Positions 58,854-64,000 of a stretch of DNA of 64,000 nt are shown here, one piece after another (the stretch's first letter is position 1; the number at the start of each line of letters is the position of its first letter). The stretch spans positions 620,001-684,000 of the forward strand of contig JAOVFP010000018.1 of assembly GCA_025738555.1 (NCBI GenBank). The letters run 5' to 3'. A program made the position numbers and the translations under genes. Below the pieces are notes generated by a model. It worked only from the letters and a program-made list of their open reading frames with translations. It searched no databases and was not told the origin of the DNA. This stretch comes from Cyathus striatus (lineage: Eukaryota > Basidiomycota > Agaricomycetes > Agaricales > Nidulariaceae).

Positions 58854-59886
58854 TCATTGGCGAACTTTATCTACTATATTTTTATTGGTGCAAAGAATTA
58901 CTCGTAGGAATCCTTCTGGGTCCATGAGGTCGTCCAATTCATCAACAGTAAGCTTTCCCGAATTATATTGATAATAAGGATGATATCTCTTAGGGTCTAT
59001 GGGCTACAAATAGTCAGTAATTAATGGTGAGTTCATAAAATTTTCATACTAGAACTGTCATTGATGTTTGGAGCTGCTCTTCAATTATTGACAGGTGAAG
59101 AGTCCCTTCGTCATCGACGACGCAAGACATTTCGTGTATATGTCGCCAGTCCTTTGCAGATTTGTACACTCGAACAGCAACATCCTTATTTCGTGGCACC
59201 TTCACTGTGGTATGTCGAGGTTTCGTAGAATTTATTACGTTTCTAACCACATCCATAACTGTATCGGATTCCATGTATGTTAATTGTGGAGACTCGATGT
59301 TCTGTGTTACTGCTTCCGGTGTGTCACGATCTATTAGCTCATAGGGGAGATGCTGATACTGAAAATTGGTGTGGCTTGGATGTTCGTGTACTCTTTAGAA
59401 TATTCGGGATACTCAGTGAGATAGGCAGAAGGCAGAAGGGAAGTCTTAGGACATACCTCTTTTTTTTTCTGTTTCGGCAACTCTTCATGTTCGCCTTCGC
59501 CAATCGTTTTCTCGAATTAGAGGTATTTCCTCTGTAGTACAATATCAGCCTTCGAATTTTGACATTTGAAGAGAAGTCTTAATGACTAACCTTTTTCTTT
59601 TTCTTTTTGGAGGAGACTCTTCATGTTCGCCTTTCGCTGGTCGTTTCCTTGAGTTAGGAGCTGTTGATAATGCTTGGGTTTGACCATTCTTATATGCAAC
59701 AAGTGCAACTATGAAGTCGTTCTTAATTGGTACCCCCGGCTTCCTTCGACCAGTCGCTTGAACATTCACATGACTGTCTTTACAAAGTTGCTGAAGAATG
59801 TGGTATGGGAAGGACCTGAGTGCGGATTCACGAACAACGGCTCTTTGAAGAACCTGTTCTGCTTCCTGGATCGACAAGTTAGACAT
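58854..59886 (-). CDS. SAP-like, nuclear-signal protein
   Basis: The start at 59886 gives MSNLSIQEAEQVLQRAVVRE, then FPYHILQQLCKDSHVNVQAT and KPGVPIKNDFIVALVAYKNG, a SAP-like helix-turn-helix where the usual short loop is longer. A basic tract SRKRPAKGEHEESPPKRKRK, possibly a nuclear signal, follows; an exon repeating it (SNSRKRLAKANMKSCRNRKK) looks like an exon duplication with a 1-nt shift. After an intron come LPYELIDRDTPEA, the segment VDDEGTLHLSIIEEQLQTSM and a last exon PIDPKRYHPYYQYNSGKLTV ending IVDKVRQ at 58854. SAP domains bind AT-rich DNA; here it is inferred from pattern only. Tail-to-tail with the Spt5-like gene, 80 bp apart. Confidence 0.55.
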
Positions 59887-60187
59887 TGTGATTTAACGAC
59901 TCCAGAATGAACCATGACTATAAGTATTCAATGCTGGATATGATGCCGGGCACTTGCCGAGCAAAGCTTGCCATCCTCTTTTATAGCGCACAAGTATATT
60001 CTTATTGTTTCTTATTGTATTCTCAATCACTGTTACTACAAAGAGCTTATAATAGGAAACATTCACTGTCTTATATCGAACCTCCCGGTTCTATAATAAA
60101 GGTTGAAAAAGCCTTATCAACCCAAGGTGTGGGGCTAACATCTCGGCTCCATCCCTAGGCAGGAACTGAGTGGGGACGGAGCGGGGA

Positions 60188-60696
60188 GTTGAGTGGGCCA
60201 TGAGTGGGTGTGAGTGGCTTGTGAGTGGCCCCGTGAGCGGGACAATCAATATGATACGTTACCATATTTACAATCTGCATGTACATAGGGTAGGAGAACA
60301 TATTGTTTATTACATTTAGAATTGGTGAGTGGATCTGATAAACAAACCAATCCAGACTCTGTTACCAGGACAAATTTTGAATGTGCGATAAGATAGGGAC
60401 GCTGAACATAGCCAGAATCCGTGTTTAGATAGGATCAGTGAACAAATGTGCGTTCCAATTCAGGATTTGTGTGAGAATCTGTGTTAGCAACCAATTTTTC
60501 ACACAGATTCTACCTTTGTTCTATTGTTATTTTCTCAATATGGAAATGCGATATGGGTTTAGAACCAATCCATCATTGTTTTCTAAATATGAACATGAAT
60601 CTGTTCAAGGAGCCGATTTTGGTACACATTCTAATTGTTAAACAAATCTGTTTGTACCATATTTACCCCGCCCCGATTCAGTCCTGTCTGAGGTGT
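60188..60696 (-). repeat. Right terminal inverted repeat, about 510 bp
   Basis: Ends ...TCCTGTCTGAGGTGT at 60696, mirror of the left repeat. The inner part is an array of GAGTGGG/GAGCGGG words (GAGTGGGGACGGAGCGGGGA), as on the left. Flanking base order differs from the left side, and no duplication was found. Confidence 0.85.
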
Positions 60697-60932
60697 GATA
60701 TTAATCTGTTGGTAGGACTGGTATCCTGGCGCCAATCACTGTTCACAGGAGCACGTGAACGCTCGCTAGTGGGGACTGGGGGATTTACTGGGTGCAACAT
60801 CTCGAGAGTCTCAAGAATGGCCGCGTCTCCGATTGCTCGAAACTCAAGCTCGTCATCCATACTTCTAAATCCATCAGGGACATCTGTAATACACAGGAGC
60901 ACGGTCACAAGTGTAGGAAGGGACATAAACAT
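60697..60932 (-). pseudogene. Flanking gene fragment cut by the right inverted repeat
   Basis: The minus-strand frame reads DGFRSMDDELEFRAIGDAAI, ETLEMLHPVNPPVPTSERSR and VNSDWRQDTSPTNRL. It then enters the inverted repeat, which supplies SHLRQD and the stop. The peptide looks coding. Upstream minus frames at 61080-61180 (LPIPLRLVQSIPRPACDFLL) may be earlier exons, but the joins are not clean. This supports an insertion into or beside a gene. Confidence 0.4.
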
Positions 60933-61299
60933 TACGCTTGGAAGTTTATCAGTTGTGGAAGGATCGTCGTTGATAGGCAGGGTGCACTATGTGAGTTTCT
61001 ACAAGGACAGCTGATACCTTCGTCCCTTTTCGCTCTCTGACTAGTTCTGTCATCACTGCTCCATCTAGAGCGAACTCGTTTTGAAGGAGGAAATCACAAG
61101 CGGGCCTGGGTATGGATTGCACAAGGCGCAGGGGGATGGGAAGCTGGTGTTGGTTAAGGTCTTCGGTGGGCCGTTGAAGAACGAGGTTCGTTGTCGTTAA
61201 AGTATAACAAGATACTTGGTTTAACCACTTAGTAAAGCATATCAAGAAGAATGTAGATGCGCAAACACGGTATGAAGGGTAAGGGGGTGTTATTGACTC

Positions 61300-61984
61300 G
61301 TGAATCCTACTGACAGCAAACTAGATATTGGCATCCGAACATTGGTTGTTTTTCAAATGTAATCAACGACGGATCGAGATTGTATCTGGTGTGTCCGCAA
61401 TTGGGTGAGTGTATCCAACTTTGTTGGAGGTCGTTCACTGTCAGTCCACTTACAATCTTCTCAGACCCCAATTCACCTTGCGATCTGTTGGAGCACATCA
61501 TTGCAAAAGAGCTGAAGATCGGTCTTGTGGAGAGTATCATAATATCTTTGAAAACGGTGAGGTGCTACGAATGAAGTGTTGATGGTCACTGATGTATACG
61601 TGATAAAGGTTGTGGGAATCACTGTATGTTACAATGCAAACACTTATATGCGTAACTAACATGATCTCGTGTAGAGAGCTATCAGCTTTCTCAGCCAGGC
61701 TGGATTTCCACTCATAGAAGCATATTCGAAGGTTGATGAGGTAAGAATGATTACGCTTTACATTAAGCTGCTTATATCGACCAGATATGCTATTTCAGTG
61801 CTTTGACGTAGTTTCGGGATCTGATAAGAACCCGCTTTTGGTCATCCATGTAGAACGCTTGGATACGGTTGTCGTTTTGGACGCCGAACCGAGTGCAGAC
61901 CAAGCTCCCGCTGACTGGGTGGTGTTTAACACCCTGTGTAGTAAAGTTAGCCATGTTCTTCCGGAAGGCTTGAATGCGTGTTAA
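61300..61984 (+). CDS. Unrecognised gene, C-terminal exons
   Basis: Exons join in frame. 61465-61557 gives DPNSPCDLLEHIIAKELKIG and SIIISLKT; 61676-61739 gives RAISFLSQAGFPLIEAYSKV DE; 61799-61984 gives CFDVVSGSDKNPLLVIHVER, VVVLDAEPSADQAPADWVVF and ends PEGLNAC. The GT-AG introns are at 61558 and 61740. No family recognised and no start located. Composition and CpG content are normal, so it may be an active flanking gene. Confidence 0.45.
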
Positions 61985-62095
61985 TACCCCCTCTCTTATT
62001 TTAGATATTTAAGAAGGTCAACGTGAAGTTGTACTGTAAGCTCGTAGTTTGGAGTAAGAAAGTGGTTTTAACGAACTAACTGAATACCAGCGGAC

Positions 62096-63385
62096 TTGCC
62101 ATTAGTTCAACATGAAAGGAATCCTCATGTGTCCACAGTGCCCCGTGACCCCGCCTATAGTGAATTCATGGACCCCCAGCTATCCCCAGCTCTATCGTCT
62201 TCAACGAGTCGCACGCGCAGGGAGCTTAGCTGGGTGGCTGGCCACACCGAGATCCCGAGCTCCCTGCGCGACATTGCTGACACGTTGAACAGTATTTTGA
62301 AAGTCCCTCCTCCGACGCCAACCCTACTTCCTTATAAGGAAGGGGCAAGAAGCGGGATCGTACATGGGTGTAGCCAGTATCTTCGCGAGGAAATTATACT
62401 AACTGTACGAGCTGATAGATGTGCAGTGGTTGCATATGATTCCCCGCGCATCACACGGCGAACAAATGACGTTCCAGTACTGTCAAAGTCGGTCATTCCA
62501 GTAACTTTCCAGTGACCATTCCAATTCCAAACACGTGGACTACTCGTGTACCGGCTCGCAAATACAAAGGATGTAGGTAGGCTGTCTTGCTTATATAATG
62601 GATAAGAACTGAACTGATTTTGTCGAACACATGGCAGATTCCTTTGTGATTGGAAGGTTTTCCACACGGTATCATCGTTCGGTGTGTTTCTAATTGCATC
62701 ATACTTTTTTACTGACATCTCTTGTATCTTCCTGCAAGAAATGTTTGTCCACCGGACCAGGTTTCCGAACAAGCCAGTGGTCCAGGGCCCCAGGTCCTAG
62801 GTAATTGGCGCTTGATTAGATTTCTTTGTGCTGTGGGAACTTGGAAGGGAGAGACCGAAAAGATGGCGGCAATTTGGCGGTGCCTTCTTCCACTACCAGG
62901 GGCGGTGGAAAGGCAATGCCTTCCGACATTTCCAAGAATGTTTCTTGCCTACTTCCGCCCAGAGCAAAGTCCACACCCTATACCAACAGCTTTGCGGCAG
63001 AGCTGCTTAGCTCTCGATTAAATATTATTGTAACTTTAGGACACATTGAAGACGTAAAATGATCTTCACGCGTCTGTTACTAATTTTAGTCAGGTGAACA
63101 ATCGAAGCATAAAGAATACAAGAATGCCCTTCTGGGGGATTGTCCAGTGTTTGCTTCTTTCAAGGTGTTATTACTCTCGTGGTACAAGGAAGCCCGGGTT
63201 CGCAGCACTTACTCTCATCAATAATCGCTTGGATGGCTTTCTCTTATACTCATACAGTTTATAACGTACGCCGACAAGTGGTTTTTAAGGATTCAAGTGG
63301 ACCCATAAGTATGCACAGATCCCATGATGCTCGACACCTTCATCTAATGGAATCACCTATTTCGGCAGTTGCTGTTCATCAACAA
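62096..63385 (+). CDS. Unrecognised gene, tentative exons
   Basis: Coding-like segments on the plus strand: 62096-62340 (FMDPQLSPALSSSTSRTRRE, SSLRDIADTLNSILKVPPPT) and 62925-63057 (ISKNVSCLLPPRAKSTPYTN, AAELLSSRLNIIVTLGHIED). A 36-nt GT-AG gap leads to SGEQSKHKEYKNALLGDCPV and FASFK, then possibly VLLLSWYKEARVRSTYS. Whether these form one gene is uncertain: the stretch 62340-62900 has no continuous plus frame, and an opposing minus frame (62332-62772) overlaps. No family recognised. Confidence 0.3.
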
Positions 63386-63389
63386 TAAC

Positions 63390-63670
63390 AGCAAGTAATA
63401 TAAGAAACGCGCACGTGTGACGTTTATCTCGGCGGAGGGCCAAAAAAGGTACAATATGTTATCCATGTTGTTAAAAATGAATTACAGGGTGATTTTAATA
63501 TGACGAATTTCAAGACAGTCGTTAACAGTAGAATAGAAGGGAGGAAGTAGCAATAAACAGTTTTTCAACTTTAATATGGTCAAAATGCTGCTGTATAAAT
63601 GCTATGCTGCGCAGTGCAAGCGCAGGCTTCTCCTATTTTGCGTTAACACCGGAGCTTATTAATAGATTTG
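63390..63670. other. AT-rich intergenic stretch
   Basis: No gene recognised. It is probably the upstream region of the gene starting at 63777; TATA-like strings occur (TATAAATGC at about 63595). Confidence 0.35.
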
Positions 63671-63776
63671 GCACATGCTATACAGGCAACCAACCTATAA
63701 GTATATCGCTGTTATTGCCTCGCATCTAACTCATCAGCTCGCCTACTCCTTCCTACTCCTACACACGCTCGCCACA

Positions 63777-63934
63777 ATGCCAGCCAACTTCACTCTATCC
63801 AGCGGTGCATCCTTCAACATGCGAGACCAGACGATCAGTGGCGATACTGGGAACACTACGATATCGGACTCGTACAACAAAACTTCCACAGTTATTACGA
63901 ACAGCCATAATACAAAGAGCACCACGGATAATGG
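63777..63934 (+). CDS. First exon of a gene running off the right edge; Thr/Asn/Ser-rich leader
   Basis: ATG at 63777 in the context CCACAATGCCAG gives MPANFTLSSGASFNMRDQTI, GDTGNTTISDSYNKTSTVIT and NSHNTKSTTDNGT before a GT donor at about 63935. Such repetitive SGxTxNxTISxSYNxT leaders are known at the N-termini of fungal NLR-like (STAND) and related proteins, where some act as amyloid or low-complexity signalling segments. That assignment is by style only, as the rest of the gene is outside the window. A pyrimidine-rich leader with CTCCTACACACGCTCG precedes the ATG, as in many fungal promoters. Confidence 0.45.
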
Positions 63935-64000
63935 AACATGTAACGACTTCGTTTTATACTGTATTCCTAATCGTTGAGCTGATCATTAATATTAAGATAC

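Larger units (their letters stand above)
35996..60696. mobile_element. 24.7-kb cargo-bearing DNA transposon candidate (Tnp2-type)
   Basis: The unit is bounded by inverted repeats of about 510 bp and contains an intact-looking Tnp2 (EnSpm/CACTA-like) transposase gene plus about nine other genes. In order: IPKPR-a (-), captured fragments, WD40-A (-), F-box (+), transposase (-), IPKPR-b (+), proline-rich gene (-), WD40-B (+), Spt5-like (+), SAP-like (-). Gene density and CpG content contrast with the repeat-filled left flank. No target duplication is evident: TAGTA lies left and GATAT right of the shared ends. So either the duplication has decayed or the exact ends differ by a few bases. A segmental inversion with flanking repeats is the main alternative. 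Confidence 0.65.

Noticed and set aside
35996..60696. Starship-type giant element
   Set aside because: Starships start with a DUF3435 tyrosine-recombinase captain and lack long inverted repeats; neither fits here, where the recombinase is a Tnp2-type DDE transposase.
60720..61040. Plus-strand frames of 82-177 codons across and beyond the right inverted repeat
   Set aside because: They begin inside the repeat and run antisense to a more plausible minus-strand coding fragment.
1..64000. tRNA or rRNA genes
   Set aside because: I saw no convincing box A/box B pair or rRNA stretch by eye; a dedicated covariance-model search would be decisive and could not be run.

Overview
The window is nuclear DNA of a filamentous basidiomycete, most likely an Agaricomycete of the Rhizoctonia/Cantharellales kind. 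The reasons are many short (45-60 nt) GT-AG introns, a DUF6699-type N-terminus at the left edge, basidiomycete-type Tnp2 (EnSpm/CACTA-like) transposase, repeated F-box genes of a basidiomycete type, and dense nested transposons. Organism identity is inferred from protein style only.

Layout. 1-329: edge of a DUF6699-type gene (minus). 330-35995: accessory, repeat-rich DNA. It holds three non-autonomous hAT-like elements with exact 8-bp target duplications (3079-7291, 21626-22773, 33918-34609), a solo LTR with an exact 5-bp duplication (4759-5359), a probable second solo LTR (26096-26782), an inverted LTR-like pair (about 24077-24736 and 29490-30165), TA-flanked inverted repeats (9352 and 15158), several minisatellites, a hAT transposase remnant (about 16124-16631), and three dispersed pieces or copies of one F-box gene family. 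Copy 1 (16877-19363) carries a nonsense codon and a frameshift. Copy 2 (27694-31156) is broken into blocks, and its missing middle matches an inverted fragment at about 33600-33840. Part of this zone, clearest at 31161-33600, is strikingly poor in CpG.

35996-60696: the main discovery. A 24.7-kb unit is bounded by perfectly opposed inverted repeats of about 510 bp (about 94% identical by eye), starting ACACCTCAGACAGGA. It carries an intact-looking 1131-residue Tnp2 transposase (model with three exons; D402, D591, E886 as likely catalytic triad), two copies of a small basic IPKPR-motif protein, two WD40 genes with C-terminal hydrophobic anchors (one with a nonsense codon), an LRR-like F-box gene, a proline-rich conserved-type gene, a paralogue of transcription elongation factor Spt5 (acidic N-terminus, NGN, KOW, TPAWD-type tail), and a SAP-like gene. 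Between the divergent genes are two near-perfect 54-64 bp palindromes sharing GGGCAGGTCAGCTGACCTGC, with a half-site upstream of the Spt5-like gene. I read this as a large cargo-carrying DNA transposon.

60697-64000: right flank, CpG-normal, with an ORF cut by the inverted repeat, two weakly supported multi-exon genes and the first exon of a gene running off the right edge.
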